Of a DNA stretch of 64,000 nucleotides, positions 54,873 through 64,000 are shown piece by piece (positions within the stretch are counted from its first letter, which is position 1; every line of letters begins with the position of its first letter). The stretch comes from Mycolicibacterium sp. J2 (lineage in GTDB: Bacteria; Actinomycetota; Actinomycetes; Mycobacteriales; Mycobacteriaceae), in the NCBI RefSeq assembly GCF_026240945.1, contig NZ_JAPFPY010000013.1:1-64000 (forward strand), read 5' to 3'. Below the pieces are notes generated by a model. That model saw only the letters and a program-made list of their open reading frames with translations, did no database searches and was not told the origin of the DNA. A program made the translations under genes and the position numbers.

Positions 54873-55910
54873 TCAGCGGGCGAGGCCCAGCGCCGCCGGT
54901 GCGACGGCGCCGGCGCCGGCGCCGGCGCCGGCGCCGGTGGCCAGCGGCGTGGCGGAACCCGCCGGAGCCGCGGGTGCGGGCGCTGCCGGTACCGCAGGAC
55001 TTGCCGGCGCAGCGGGAGCCGCGGCGGGCACCGCACCGGGCGGCAGCACCTTGAAGCCGTTGATGATCGCGTCGGTGGCATCTCCGGAGGCAACCGCCAC
55101 GCTCGCCCCGGTGGTCACCGCGAGCGACACCAGGTAGCGGTCCGGTCCGGAGGTGGCGATCAGGTTGTGCCGCGACGTGTTGAGCGTCATGTTGTTCTCG
55201 CGGTACGTGCCTTCGATCCACGAGGTGGGCACGTCGTTGATGACCGAGATCCGGCCGTCGGTGGGCCGCCACGCGGTGAGCTGCTGGCTGTCGACGAACC
55301 CGTGCCGGATGGCTTCGCGGGGATCGAAATCGCCGACCAGCTTGTAGACGACCACCTGCGCGTTGGAGGTGTACAGCCCGTCACCGCCGGTCCGGTCGGC
55401 AATTACCGCGAAGGCGTCGGGCACGTTCGGGTCCGGCACCTGCGACCACCCGCTCGGCATGGGCAGCACGATGTGCAGCGCCGTGAAATCGCGGGGGTTC
55501 TGGGGCTCCAACCTGACGCCCTTGGAGGTGAGGTAGTCCCGGATGGTGCCCGAGTTGTCCGGGTTGAGCGGGATGGCGACCGGCTGGGTGATCGCCTGGG
55601 TGACCGGGGCGGTGCCGGCCGGGGCCATCACGGCACCGGCCGCGGCGGGCGCGACCGGCGCGGCCGGCGCGCCGGCCAGCCCGGCGGCGGGGACACTGGC
55701 CGCCTGCGCGGGTACAAGACCGGCATTCGGCACGACGGTGACGGTCTGGGTCACGGTGGCCGGAGCGGGCAGCACCGGCTGCGGCGCCAGCGGCTCGGCG
55801 GCGGCGGTGTTGCCCGCCAGGCCGACGACACCGGCCAGTCCTGCCGCGGTGCCGGCGAGCACCATCCGCCAACGGTGCCGCGCGCTCGGATTGTCGGCCA
55901 TCTGCCTCAT
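54873..55910 (-). CDS. mtc28: Pro/Ala-rich 28 kDa-type secreted antigen (Mtc28-like, LpqN/LpqT family)
   Basis: 345 aa, ATG after GGAAGGACC; a second ATG three codons in is possible. Signal peptide (MVLAGTAAGLAGVVGLAGNTAAA), a Pro/Ala/Val-rich spacer, the LpqN-like domain (about 135-290), and a long low-complexity tail ending with five GA repeats. It is exported. Its equivalent is Rv0040c. It is divergent from leuS. Confidence 0.88.
   Translation of the reverse strand: MRQMADNPSARHRWRMVLAGTAAGLAGVVGLAGNTAAAEPLAPQPVLPAPATVTQTVTVVPNAGLVPAQAASVPAAGLAGAPAAPVAPAAAGAVMAPAGTAPVTQAITQPVAIPLNPDNSGTIRDYLTSKGVRLEPQNPRDFTALHIVLPMPSGWSQVPDPNVPDAFAVIADRTGGDGLYTSNAQVVVYKLVGDFDPREAIRHGFVDSQQLTAWRPTDGRISVINDVPTSWIEGTYRENNMTLNTSRHNLIATSGPDRYLVSLAVTTGASVAVASGDATDAIINGFKVLPPGAVPAAAPAAPASPAVPAAPAPAAPAGSATPLATGAGAGAGAGAVAPAALGLAR
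54907..54936 (-). repeat. five 6-bp tandem repeats in the mtc28 tail
   Basis: Five perfect copies of GCGCCG, coding for alternating Gly-Ala, near the C-terminus. A slippage-prone in-frame microsatellite. Confidence 0.85.
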
Positions 55911-56085
55911 CTGACGTCGGTCCTTCCCCTGCTCGTTCCCAAGTCAGGGGCCGACTGTATCCACGCCCGCGGCGTGCTCACCAGGGCCGGAATCGAGCTG
56001 CAACCGTGCGCTGACCGCTCTGCAACGCAACCTTTATCAACCCGTGGCCGAAGGCGCCGTCAGCGGCGCTTATACCCTGTTTGGC

Positions 56086-58938
56086 GTGACAGACGCCCCG
56101 GCCGGCCCCGAGACCGCCACCGATGTTGACGCCCCGACCCATCGCTACACCGCGCAGTTGGCCGGTGCGATAGAGGCCGACTGGCAACAGCGCTGGCACG
56201 CCATGGGCACCTTCAACGTGCCGAATCCGGTCGGCTCGCTGGCGCCGGCCGACGGCGGCCCGGTCCCTGCGGACAAGATGTTCGTCCAGGACATGTTCCC
56301 GTACCCGTCCGGTGACGGCCTACATGTCGGGCATCCGCTGGGGTACATCGCGACCGATGTGTATGCCCGGTATTTCCGGATGACCGGTCGCAACGTGCTG
56401 CACGCGCTGGGGTTCGACGCGTTCGGTCTGCCCGCCGAGCAGTACGCGGTGCAGACCGGGACCCACCCCCGCACACGCACCGAGGCCAATATCGTCAACT
56501 TCCGGCGCCAACTGGGGCGCCTCGGCCTGGGTCACGACACCCGGCGCAGCTTCGCCACCACCGACGTCGACTTCTACAAGTGGACCCAGTGGATCTTCCT
56601 GCAGATCTTCAACGCCTGGTTCGACCCCGACCGCAAGCGGGCCCGGCCCATCACCGAACTGGTCGACGAGTTCGCCTCGGGCGCCAGGGCGCTGCCCGAC
56701 GGCCGGGAGTGGGCGAGCCTGTCTGATGCCGAGCGGGCCGACGTGGTGGACGGCTACCGGCTGGTCTACCGCGCCGACTCGATGGTCAACTGGTGCCCGG
56801 GGCTGGGCACCGTGCTGGCCAACGAAGAGGTCACCGCCGACGGCCGCAGTGACCGCGGCAATTTCCCGGTGTTCCGGAAACGCCTGCGGCAGTGGATGAT
56901 GCGCATTACCGCATACTCCGACCGGCTGCTCGACGACCTGGACGTGCTGGACTGGCCCGACAAGGTCAAGACCATGCAGCGCAACTGGATCGGCCGGTCC
57001 ACCGGTGCGTCGGTCGAATTCGGCACGCCGGCAGGCGATGTCGAGGTGTTCACCACCCGGCCGGACACCCTGTTCGGAGCCACCTACCTGGTGCTGGCGC
57101 CCGAGCACGACCTGGTGGACGCGCTGGCTGCGGCCGAATGGCCGGCCGGCGTGGACGAGCGCTGGACCTACGGCGCGGCCTCCCCGGCAGCGGCGGTGGC
57201 GGCCTACCGCGCCGCGATCGCGGCGAAGTCCGATCTGGAACGCCAGGAGAACAAGACCAAGACCGGGATATTCCTCGGTGCGTATGCCACCAATCCGGTC
57301 AACGGTGCCCAGGTCCCGGTCTTCATCGCCGACTACGTGCTGGCCGGCTACGGTACCGGCGCCATCATGGCGGTGCCCGCTCACGACCAGCGGGACTGGG
57401 AGTTCGCCACCGAGTTCGGTCTGCCGATCGTGGAAGTCATTGCCGGCGGTGATGTTTCGGAACAGGCCTATTCCGGCGACGGTGAGCTGGTCAACTCCGA
57501 CTACCTGAACGGGCTGTCCGTGCCCGCGGCGAAGGAGGCGGTGGTGGCCCGGCTGGAGGCCGACGGCCGCGGCCGGTCCCGGGTCGAATACAAGCTGCGC
57601 GACTGGCTTTTCGCCAGGCAGCGCTACTGGGGCGAGCCGTTCCCCATCGTCTACGACGCCGACGGCCGTGCCCACGCCCTACCGGAATCGGCTCTGCCGG
57701 TGGAACTTCCGGACGTCCCGGACTATGCGCCGGTGTCCTTCGACCCGGATGACGCCGACAGCGAGCCGTCGCCGCCGTTGGGCAAGGCCACCGAGTGGGT
57801 GCACGTCGAACTGGATCTCGGCGACGGGCTGCAGACCTACACCCGCGACACCAACGTGATGCCGCAGTGGGCCGGCAGCTCCTGGTACGAACTGCGTTAC
57901 ACCGACCCGCACAACCCGGATGAACTGTGCGCCAAGGAAAACGAGGCGTACTGGATGGGTCCGCGCCCGGAGATCCACGGGCCGGACGACCCGGGCGGCG
58001 TCGACCTGTACGTCGGCGGTGTCGAGCACGCGGTGCTACACCTGCTGTATTCGCGGTTCTGGCACAAGGTGCTCCACGACCTTGGCTTCGTCAGCTCCGC
58101 GGAGCCCTACCGGCGGTTGGTCAACCAGGGCTACATCCAGGCCTTTGCCTACACCGACGCCCGCGGCAGCTACGTGCCCGCCGCCGACGTGGTCGAGCGC
58201 GACGGCAAGTTCTGGTACGGGGACCAAGAGGTCAACCAGGAGTTCGGCAAGATCGGCAAGAGCCTGAAGAACTCGGTGTCGCCGGACGAGATCTGCGACG
58301 CCTACGGCGCGGACACCTTGCGTGTCTACGAGATGTCGATGGGTCCGCTCGAGGCGTCGCGACCGTGGGCCACCAAGGACGTGGTCGGCGCGCACCGATT
58401 CCTGCAGCGGGTCTGGCGCACCGTCGTCGACGAAACCACCGGCGGCCAGCGGGTCGTCGAGCATGAGGCACTGTCGCAGGACACGCTGCGCATCCTGAAC
58501 AAGACGATTGCCGGAGTGGCCGAAGACTATGCGGCACTGCGCAACAACACCGCCGCCGCCAAGCTCATCGAGTACACCAACCATCTGACGAAGGAGGGGG
58601 TGGCCGCCCGCGCGGCCATCGAACCGCTGGTGCTGATGGTGGCCCCGCTGGCGCCGCACCTGGCCGAGGAACTGTGGCGCCGGCTCGGCCACGACACCTC
58701 GCTGGCGCACGGACCGTTCCCGGTGGCCGACGAGCGCTATCTGGTTGACGACACCGTCGAACTGCCGGTCCAGGTGAACGGCAAGGTGCGCGGCAAGATC
58801 ACCGTCGCCGCCGATGCCGACAAGGCCGCACTGGAAGCGGCGGCGCTGGCCGACGAGAAGGTGCTGGCGTTCCTCGACGGCGCCACCCCGAAGAAGGTCA
58901 TCGTGGTGCCGGGCCGGCTGGTGAACCTCGTCGTCTGA
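56086..58938 (+). CDS. leuS: leucyl-tRNA synthetase
   Basis: 950 aa from the GTG at 56086; a start at 56044 would add fourteen residues. Class I motif HVGH ([11 protein letters not shown]), a CP1 editing domain with AVPAHDQRD and [13 protein letters not shown], and the KMSKS loop here KIGKS. It charges tRNA-Leu, such as the one at 5770. It is encoded beside mtc28 as in M. tuberculosis. No T-box seen in the 175-nt divergent gap. Confidence 0.97.
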   Translation: MTDAPAGPETATDVDAPTHRYTAQLAGAIEADWQQRWHAMGTFNVPNPVGSLAPADGGPVPADKMFVQDMFPYPSGDGLHVGHPLGYIATDVYARYFRMTGRNVLHALGFDAFGLPAEQYAVQTGTHPRTRTEANIVNFRRQLGRLGLGHDTRRSFATTDVDFYKWTQWIFLQIFNAWFDPDRKRARPITELVDEFASGARALPDGREWASLSDAERADVVDGYRLVYRADSMVNWCPGLGTVLANEEVTADGRSDRGNFPVFRKRLRQWMMRITAYSDRLLDDLDVLDWPDKVKTMQRNWIGRSTGASVEFGTPAGDVEVFTTRPDTLFGATYLVLAPEHDLVDALAAAEWPAGVDERWTYGAASPAAAVAAYRAAIAAKSDLERQENKTKTGIFLGAYATNPVNGAQVPVFIADYVLAGYGTGAIMAVPAHDQRDWEFATEFGLPIVEVIAGGDVSEQAYSGDGELVNSDYLNGLSVPAAKEAVVARLEADGRGRSRVEYKLRDWLFARQRYWGEPFPIVYDADGRAHALPESALPVELPDVPDYAPVSFDPDDADSEPSPPLGKATEWVHVELDLGDGLQTYTRDTNVMPQWAGSSWYELRYTDPHNPDELCAKENEAYWMGPRPEIHGPDDPGGVDLYVGGVEHAVLHLLYSRFWHKVLHDLGFVSSAEPYRRLVNQGYIQAFAYTDARGSYVPAADVVERDGKFWYGDQEVNQEFGKIGKSLKNSVSPDEICDAYGADTLRVYEMSMGPLEASRPWATKDVVGAHRFLQRVWRTVVDETTGGQRVVEHEALSQDTLRILNKTIAGVAEDYAALRNNTAAAKLIEYTNHLTKEGVAARAAIEPLVLMVAPLAPHLAEELWRRLGHDTSLAHGPFPVADERYLVDDTVELPVQVNGKVRGKITVAADADKAALEAAALADEKVLAFLDGATPKKVIVVPGRLVNLVV

Positions 58939-59604
58939 TCAGCGCGGCCGGACCACGATCTCGTGCACATGGCCGTCCGGCGGGGTGGCCACCGCGTGCG
59001 CGACCAGTTCGGCGACGGTTTCCGGCCGCAGAAACTGCTCGGGCTGGTAGTCGCGTTCCTCGTAGGCGATCAGGTCGCGCTGCATCTCGGAGTCGGTGCG
59101 GCCGGGGAACACCGATGTCACCCGCAGCGACGGTTCGTCGGCGCGCAGCGAATCGGCGAACGCCCGCAACGCGAATTTGCTCGCCGAGTAGGACGCCATC
59201 CCGGCCGACACCGTGCGGCCGGCGCCGGAGTTGATGAACACCACATGACCGCGCGCGGCCCGCAGCGCCGGCAACAACGCCAGGGTCAGGGCCACCGCGC
59301 CGGTCACGTTCACCTCGAAGCTGGCCCGCCACTGTTCGGCGGTGGACTCGGCCACCCGCCCCGGATAGAGCACACCGGCGTTGTGCACCAGCACGTCGAG
59401 TTCGGACAGCACCTCGGTGGCCGACTCGATCGACTCCGGGTCGGTGAGCTCCAACGGCCAGGTCGGGGCACCGAGGCGGTCGGCGAGAGCGTCCAGGCGG
59501 GCCGACGGGCGGCCGCCGAGCAGAACGGTGTGGGTGGGGGCGAGCGCGGCGGCGATGGCTGAACCGATGCCGCCCGCCGCGCCGGTGATCAATGCGGTCG
59601 GCAC
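58939..59604 (-). CDS. short-chain dehydrogenase/reductase
   Basis: 221 aa SDR, short. Cofactor motif TGAAGGIG, then NAGVLY, catalytic Ser (INSGAG) and YSASK. The acidic or basic residue after beta-2 (GRPSAR) suggests NADP(H). Substrate unknown. Its stop abuts leuS (convergent, no gap). It lies divergent from the glucosylglycerate hydrolase gene. Confidence 0.9.
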   Translation of the reverse strand: MPTALITGAAGGIGSAIAAALAPTHTVLLGGRPSARLDALADRLGAPTWPLELTDPESIESATEVLSELDVLVHNAGVLYPGRVAESTAEQWRASFEVNVTGAVALTLALLPALRAARGHVVFINSGAGRTVSAGMASYSASKFALRAFADSLRADEPSLRVTSVFPGRTDSEMQRDLIAYEERDYQPEQFLRPETVAELVAHAVATPPDGHVHEIVVRPR

Positions 59605-59672
59605 ACCGTCGAGGGTAGCGATATGCCCGGTCCAATCTGCACGATGCCGCCCGGCGACGCATTATGGATGCG

Positions 59673-61013
59673 ATGCCACCCGACCCGAGCTTTGCGCCCA
59701 CGCAGCTGGCCGCCCGCGCCGCCTATCTGCTGCGCGGTAACGACCTGGGCGTGATGACCACCGCGGCCCCATTGCTGTACCCGCACATGTGGAGTTGGGA
59801 CGCCGCGTTCGTCGCGATCGGCCTCGCGCCGCTGAGTGTCGAGCGGGCCGTCGTCGAACTGGACACGCTGCTCTCGGCGCAGTGGCGCAACGGCATGATC
59901 CCGCACATCGTCTTCGCCAACGGGGTCGACGGTTATTTTCCCGGACCCGCCCGCTGGGCCACCTCCGCGCTGGCCGCCAACGCCTCGCGGGTGCGGCACA
60001 CCTCGGGTATCACCCAGCCGCCGGTGCACGCGATCGCCGTGCAGCGGATCCTGGATCACGCCAAGACCAGGGGGCGCAGCACCCGGGCGGTCGCCGAGGC
60101 ATTCCTGGACCGGCGCTGGCCCGACTTGGTGCGCTGGCATCGCTGGCTGGCCGAGTGCCGCGATCAGCAGAGCCGCGGCCGGGTGACCCTGTACCACGGC
60201 TGGGAATCCGGGATGGACAACTCGCCACGCTGGGACAGCGCCTACGCCAACGTGATTCCGGGCAACGTGCCCGAGTACCAGCGCGAGGACAACAAGATCA
60301 ACACCGACGCCACCCAGCGCCCGTCGGATCTCGAGTACGACCGCTACCTGTGGTTGGTCGAGGAGATGAAGTCGGTCCGCTACGACGACGAGCTGCTACC
60401 CAAGGTGATGAGCTTCGCCGTGGAGGATGTGTTCGTCTCGGCGGTGTTCTCGGTGGCCTGCACCGTGCTGGCCGAGATCGGCGAGGACTACAAGCGCCCG
60501 CTCGCCGACGTTCGCGACCTGTACTCGTGGGCCGACCGGTTCCGCACCGGCGTCGTCGAGGCTGCCGACGAACGAACCGGTGCAGCAAGGGATTTCGATG
60601 TCCGGGCGGAGAAGTGGGTGGCCACCGAGACCGTCGCGCAGTTCGCCCCGCTGCTGTGCGGCGGGCTGCCGCACGACAAGGAGCGCGCCCTGCTGAAATT
60701 GCTTGAGGGACCACGGTTCTGCGGCCACCCGGACCTGAAGTACGCACTGATCCCGTCCACCTCGCCGGTGTCGCGCGACTTCCGGCCGCGCGAATACTGG
60801 CGGGGCCCGGTGTGGCCGGTGATGACGTGGTTGTTCTCGTGGTGTTTCGCCCGCCGCGGCTGGGCCGAGCGGTCGTCGGTGTTGCGCCGCGAGGGTCTGC
60901 GTCAGGCCAGCGACGGCACCTTCGCCGAGTACTACGAGCCGTTCACCGGCGAGCCATTGGGCAGCATGCAGCAGTCCTGGACGGCGGCCGCCGTACTGGA
61001 CTGGCTCGGTTAG
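59673..61013 (+). CDS. ggh: glucosylglycerate hydrolase (GH63 family)
   Basis: 446 aa from the second ATG (59673). Family GH63-like (alpha/alpha)6 enzyme. It matches the M. hassiacum glucosylglycerate hydrolase by memory: D43 (MWSWDAAF), general acid D182 (GMDNSPRWD), and the late Glu in EYYEPFTGEP. It cleaves glucosylglycerate to glucose and glycerate, reusing a compatible solute made in nitrogen starvation. Known mainly from rapidly growing mycobacteria. It overlaps the marR end by 4 nt, convergent. Confidence 0.88.
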   Translation: MPPDPSFAPTQLAARAAYLLRGNDLGVMTTAAPLLYPHMWSWDAAFVAIGLAPLSVERAVVELDTLLSAQWRNGMIPHIVFANGVDGYFPGPARWATSALAANASRVRHTSGITQPPVHAIAVQRILDHAKTRGRSTRAVAEAFLDRRWPDLVRWHRWLAECRDQQSRGRVTLYHGWESGMDNSPRWDSAYANVIPGNVPEYQREDNKINTDATQRPSDLEYDRYLWLVEEMKSVRYDDELLPKVMSFAVEDVFVSAVFSVACTVLAEIGEDYKRPLADVRDLYSWADRFRTGVVEAADERTGAARDFDVRAEKWVATETVAQFAPLLCGGLPHDKERALLKLLEGPRFCGHPDLKYALIPSTSPVSRDFRPREYWRGPVWPVMTWLFSWCFARRGWAERSSVLRREGLRQASDGTFAEYYEPFTGEPLGSMQQSWTAAAVLDWLG

Positions 61014-61477
61014 TTCGGCTTCTCGGCCGGGGCCTGGTCGCCGAGGCGGTCCAACGAGCCCAGCGCGGCGGCCAGGGTGCGCTGATCGTCCTCGCTGAGG
61101 TTGCTCACCAGTTCGGCCAGGAACGCCCGCCGGGCATCGAGTGCCTCACGGTGCTGAACCAGCCCGCGCGGGGTCACCTCGACCAGCACGGCCCGCAGGT
61201 CGGAGGGGTCGCGCGACCGCTTGACCAGCCCCAACTTCTCCAGCCGGCGGATCGCCACGGTGGTGGTCGGGGTGCGGACGCGCTCGTGCGCGGCCAGCTC
61301 GGTCATCCGGATGGGGCCACAGTCGAGCAGGGTCAGCAGGATCGACAACTGAGCCAGGGTGAGGTCGCCGGCCTGGCCCTTGTTGGTGTCCCCGCGACGC
61401 AGCACGGAGAACAGCTTCGAGAGCACCCGTTGGAGCTCTCCGGCCAGCTCAGCGACCTGCGGTTCGGTCTCGACCAT
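61010..61477 (-). CDS. MarR-family transcriptional regulator (Rv0042c-like)
   Basis: 155 aa winged helix-turn-helix. Recognition helix RTPTTTVAIRRLEKLGLVKR, wing SRDPSDLRAVLVEVTPRG, dimerisation helices at both ends. Ligand unknown; it might regulate the convergent hydrolase gene or the upstream transporter. It corresponds in position to Rv0042c. Confidence 0.9.
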   Translation of the reverse strand: MVETEPQVAELAGELQRVLSKLFSVLRRGDTNKGQAGDLTLAQLSILLTLLDCGPIRMTELAAHERVRTPTTTVAIRRLEKLGLVKRSRDPSDLRAVLVEVTPRGLVQHREALDARRAFLAELVSNLSEDDQRTLAAALGSLDRLGDQAPAEKPN

Positions 61478-61545
61478 AATTTCGCCAGTCTAACCTGTCG
61501 GGGCATACCAGGTCGGTCCCGCACCGATTTTCCCTGCCGGGATGC

Positions 61546-62337
61546 TCACAGCACCTGCGACAGGAAGCGACGCAACCGGTCGGTCTCGGCGGCCTCGAAA
61601 ATCTGCTCCGGCGGGCCGGATTCCACCACCTTGCCGTGATCCATGAACACCACTGCATCGGCGGTGGACCGGGCGAAGCCCATCTCATGGGTGACCACCA
61701 CCATGGTCATGCCACCGGAGCCCAGCTCGGCGATGAGTTCTAGGATGCCCTTGACCAGTTCGGGGTCCAGCGCGGAGGTGGCCTCGTCGAAGAACATCAC
61801 CTGTGGTGACATGGCCAGCGCCCTGGCGATCGCCACCCGTTGCTGCTGGCCGCCGGACAACGTCGACGGCCGCACATCGGCCTTGTGCCGCAAACCAACT
61901 CGATCCAACTGCGCCAATCCCAGCTCACGGGCGGCGTCGGCGGCCATGCCCTTGAGTTTGCGCGGCGCAAGGGTGACGTTGTCCAGCACCGTGCGGTGCG
62001 GAAACAGGTTGAACTGTTGGAACACCATGCCGATCCGTTGCCGCAGCGCATCCGGATTGTCGGCCAGCACCGAGCGGCCGTCGAGCAGGATGTCGCCGCG
62101 GTCGGGCTCGTAAAGCCGGTTCAGGGTCCGCAGCAGCGTGGACTTCCCCGACCCGGACGGTCCGATCACCACGGCGGTGCTGCCTGCCGGCACCTCCAGG
62201 TCCACCCCGCGCAGCACCGCGTTGGGACCGAACGAAAGATGGATATCCTTGGCGCCCAGGGAAACCGCAGTATTCCCCGTCGCTTCGCTCGCCCCTGGAC
62301 TTTTCCCCGTCGCTTCGCTCGCCCCTGGATCAGCCAT
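61546..62337 (-). CDS. polar amino-acid ABC transporter, ATP-binding protein (GlnQ-like)
   Basis: 263 aa from the ATG at 62337. Walker A GPSGSGKST, Q-loop FQQFNLFPH, signature LSGGQQQR, Walker B VMFFDEATSALD, and the His switch VTHEMG. The N-terminal ~22 residues are an atypical duplicated peptide, PGASEATG, from a 30-bp tandem repeat. Start overlaps the permease stop by 3 nt. It energises uptake of a polar amino acid; substrate unknown. Confidence 0.93.
   Translation of the reverse strand: MADPGASEATGKSPGASEATGNTAVSLGAKDIHLSFGPNAVLRGVDLEVPAGSTAVVIGPSGSGKSTLLRTLNRLYEPDRGDILLDGRSVLADNPDALRQRIGMVFQQFNLFPHRTVLDNVTLAPRKLKGMAADAARELGLAQLDRVGLRHKADVRPSTLSGGQQQRVAIARALAMSPQVMFFDEATSALDPELVKGILELIAELGSGGMTMVVVTHEMGFARSTADAVVFMDHGKVVESGPPEQIFEAAETDRLRRFLSQVL
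62273..62329 (-). repeat. 30-bp-period direct repeat at the start of the ABC ATPase gene
   Basis: Two 27-bp identical copies (62273-62299 and 62303-62329), containing CGCTTCGCTCGCCCC, with a period of 30 bp. They encode the repeated PGASEATG before the conserved domain, a sign of recent in-frame duplication. Confidence 0.85.
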
Positions 62338-63890
62338 CAGATCATCTCCTCTTGCATGGGGGCCGGCTGGCGGCCGGTGCGCAGCCGTTCGTCGATGAGG
62401 TTCACCACGTGGGTCAGCGGGATGGTGAGCACCAGATAGAACAGTCCGGCCGCCACCAGGGGGGACAGGTTGCCCGTCTGGGCGTTGAGGTCGCGGCCGA
62501 CCTGGAACAGCTCCCGCTGGTTGGCCACCAGCCCGAGGAAGTACACCAGCGACGAGGCCTTGAGCAACGAGATGAACTGGTTCACCAGTGCCGGGAGCAC
62601 CCGGCGCACGCCCTGGGGCACCACGACCAGCCGCATCGACGAGCGGTAGCTGAAACCCAGCGCGCGTGACGCCTCCAGCTGACCGGCCTCCACGCTCTGG
62701 ATGCCGGAGCGGAAGATCTCGCCCACATAGGCCGCCGACATCAATCCCAGTGCCGCAATCCCCAACGGGTACGGGTTGTTTCCGGTCAGGCCGCCGACGA
62801 CCGGCCCGATGCCCAGCCCGATCACCAGGATGATCACCACCTCGGGCAGACCGCGGAAGATGTCGGTGTACACCCGCGCCGGCCAGCGCAGCCAGCGGGA
62901 CCGCGAGATGCCCGCCATGGCGAGCACCAGCCCGAGCAGCACGCCGATGACGGCGGCGCAGACGGTGAGGATCAGCGTGTTCGGCAATCCGGTTTTGAAC
63001 AGGTCCGGGATGGCCTGCCGGTACAGGTCCCAATCCAGGAAGGCCGCACCCAGTTGCGCCAGAGTCGATTTCGGTGCCGCAGCGCCGGCGGCGGGAGCAC
63101 CGGCATGCTGGGCGGCGATGGCTGCGAAGTCGGGAAGCTGCGGGACTGGAGCGGCTTTGGAGCCCGGTTTCCAGCCCGGCGGCAGCGCGCGCGGTACCCA
63201 GTCCGAGTACAACCTGGCCCAGGTGCCGTCGGCGATCACCGCGTCCAGACCGGCGTTGAGCGCATCGATGAGCGGCTTGTTCTCCTTGGCGACCGCCCAC
63301 GCCACGAAGTTGTCCAGGCTGAAGGTGTTCTCGACGATCACCGCGGGGTCCCCGGCCTGCACCGTGCCGACGGCCTGCTGGGACGGCGCCACCCAGGCGT
63401 CGATCTGGCGGGTTTTCAGGCTGGCGTAGACGGTGTTGTAATCCGGGAATTTCACCGGATCCAGGTGCAGGGTGTCGACGACGTAGGCCTCCTGCACGGT
63501 GCCCTGCACGACGCCGATGCGCTGCCCCTTCGCCAGCTGGGAGAAGCCGGTGATGGCTGACCCGGTCGGCACGACCAACGAAAAATAGCCGAAGTCGTAG
63601 CCGTTGGTGAACCCGACGGTCTTGCGACGGGCGTCGGTGGTGGTGATCGAGGAGGAGCCGACGTCGAACCGTCGGGACGCCACCTGGGCCAGCAGCCCGG
63701 AGAAATCGGTGCCGACGAAGTTGATCTTCAGCCCGATCCGGTCGGCGACGGCGCGCAGCAGCTCGTTGTCGAATCCGGTGAACTGACCCTTGGAATCGAT
63801 GCAGATGCTCGGCGGCGCGTCGGACAGGGTGCCGACGGTGAGCACACCGGGCACGCCGAGCCCGAGCGCATTGACGTCGATGCTCTGCAA
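62337..63890 (-). CDS. ABC transporter solute-binding/permease fusion, partial (5' part shifted by a frameshift)
   Basis: 517 codons visible. Residues 10-235 form a type 3 solute-binding domain (GTLSDAPPSICIDSKG, FTGFDNELLRAVADRIG). The permease domain (about 285-505) has about five transmembrane helices and the EAA-loop-like ASRALGFSYRSS. Such binding-permease fusions pair with GlnQ-like ATPases, as here. The reading starts at a TTG (63890) with no signal sequence. The missing N-terminus continues in another frame up to the window edge (see 63889-63999). So the gene is either truly frameshifted or holds an assembly error. Confidence 0.8.
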   Translation of the reverse strand: MQSIDVNALGLGVPGVLTVGTLSDAPPSICIDSKGQFTGFDNELLRAVADRIGLKINFVGTDFSGLLAQVASRRFDVGSSSITTTDARRKTVGFTNGYDFGYFSLVVPTGSAITGFSQLAKGQRIGVVQGTVQEAYVVDTLHLDPVKFPDYNTVYASLKTRQIDAWVAPSQQAVGTVQAGDPAVIVENTFSLDNFVAWAVAKENKPLIDALNAGLDAVIADGTWARLYSDWVPRALPPGWKPGSKAAPVPQLPDFAAIAAQHAGAPAAGAAAPKSTLAQLGAAFLDWDLYRQAIPDLFKTGLPNTLILTVCAAVIGVLLGLVLAMAGISRSRWLRWPARVYTDIFRGLPEVVIILVIGLGIGPVVGGLTGNNPYPLGIAALGLMSAAYVGEIFRSGIQSVEAGQLEASRALGFSYRSSMRLVVVPQGVRRVLPALVNQFISLLKASSLVYFLGLVANQRELFQVGRDLNAQTGNLSPLVAAGLFYLVLTIPLTHVVNLIDERLRTGRQPAPMQEEMI

Positions 63891-63999
63891 GGGCTTCGAC
63901 CGAAGCCGTGGTGTATTTGTCCGCGCCGGGACCTTTGGCGGCGGCGGCCAGGTTCGTCGGTAGCGCGCTGGCGCTGTCGACGCCGGGTGGGGCGCACTG
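63889..63999 (-). pseudogene. out-of-frame N-terminal part of the solute-binding protein
   Basis: The frame starting at 63999 on the minus strand reads QCAPPGVDSASALPTN..., then LAAAAKGPGADKYTTASVEAL, typical of the spacer after a lipobox cysteine in exported binding proteins. The C of QC is a candidate lipidation site. The downstream protein resumes as QSIDVNALG one base out of frame; dropping one T of the CCCTTG at 63888-63893 would join them. The true start is outside the window. Confidence 0.6.
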
Positions 64000-64000
64000 G

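Noticed and set aside
55911..56085. T-box or leader peptide upstream of leuS
   Set aside because: No specifier loop, antiterminator or run of leucine codons was visible in the 175-nt gap.
58239..58292. Degenerate KMSKS (KIGKS) in LeuS as a sign of inactivity
   Set aside because: The loop keeps both lysines and the serine, and the rest of the enzyme is intact; this looks like the normal mycobacterial variant.

Overview
The window is the replication-origin region of an actinobacterial chromosome. It almost certainly comes from a rapidly growing Mycobacterium (Mycolicibacterium). The high G+C content, frequent GTG/TTG starts and gene order all match mycobacteria: rpmH-dnaA-oriC-dnaN-gnd-recF-dciA-gyrB-gyrA in the middle, the fhaA-fhaB-pstP-rodA-pbpA-pknA-pknB cluster on the left, and sigM/trxB/cwlM/parAB plus murJ/pcnA on the right. 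A short gnd between dnaN and recF, a glucosylglycerate hydrolase, and leuS placed beyond pcnA all point to a rapid grower rather than M. tuberculosis. Every call rests on reading the sequence and remembered family knowledge; no database search was run.

Layout. (1) 44-5500: a compact four-gene operon on the minus strand (82-aa unknown protein, Z1-domain P-loop protein, DUF4420 PD-(D/E)XK protein, GHKL/MORC-like ATPase). It lies directly downstream of the 3' end of tRNA-Leu(CAG), looks like an accessory anti-phage or restriction-type module, and runs to the window edge. (2) 6072-15550: FHA proteins, the PP2C phosphatase PstP, the SEDS/PBP pair RodA-PbpA, and Ser/Thr kinases PknA and PknB, all translationally coupled from fhaB onward. 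(3) 15559-21215: trpG/pabA-type amidotransferase, a DUF881 protein, crgA, a PH-domain membrane protein, ppiA, cwsA, an unrecognised membrane protein, tRNA-Ala and tRNA-Ile with a 35-aa DLW-39-like micro-ORF between them, and a DUF3566 protein. (4) 21292-33165: gyrA, gyrB, dciA, recF, gnd, dnaN, oriC, dnaA, rpmH, rnpA. (5) 33162-42737: yidD, yidC, jag, rsmG, parA, parB with parS sites, a GNAT-like protein, cwlM, trx, trxB, a shortened anti-sigma-M homologue, sigM. (6) 42845-51627: murJ fused to a pseudokinase, a DUF6049 protein, mutT4, pcnA, and an Asp/Gly-repeat protein. (7) 51646-64000: TIGR03084-type protein, MFS transporter, YqgE, small Cys-tailed membrane protein, Mtc28-like secreted protein, leuS, an SDR, glucosylglycerate hydrolase, a MarR regulator, and a polar amino-acid ABC transporter cut by the window edge and apparently frameshifted.

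The genes form three linked networks. Replication and segregation: dnaA/dnaN/gyrAB/dciA/recF with oriC, and parAB with parS. Peptidoglycan growth control: PknA, PknB, PstP, FhaA and FhaB on one side of oriC, with the PknB-network targets CwlM and MurJ on the other, plus RodA-PbpA, CrgA and CwsA. Membrane insertion and RNA processing: rnpA, yidD, yidC, jag. The most unusual items are the Z1/GHKL island at tRNA-Leu, an inverted-repeat array with a DnaA box upstream of the PH-domain gene, a third parS-type site about 16 kb from parAB inside a coding gene, an anti-sigma-M homologue without its cytoplasmic domain, a CwlM amidase domain with substituted metal ligands, and the tRNA-embedded micro-ORF.
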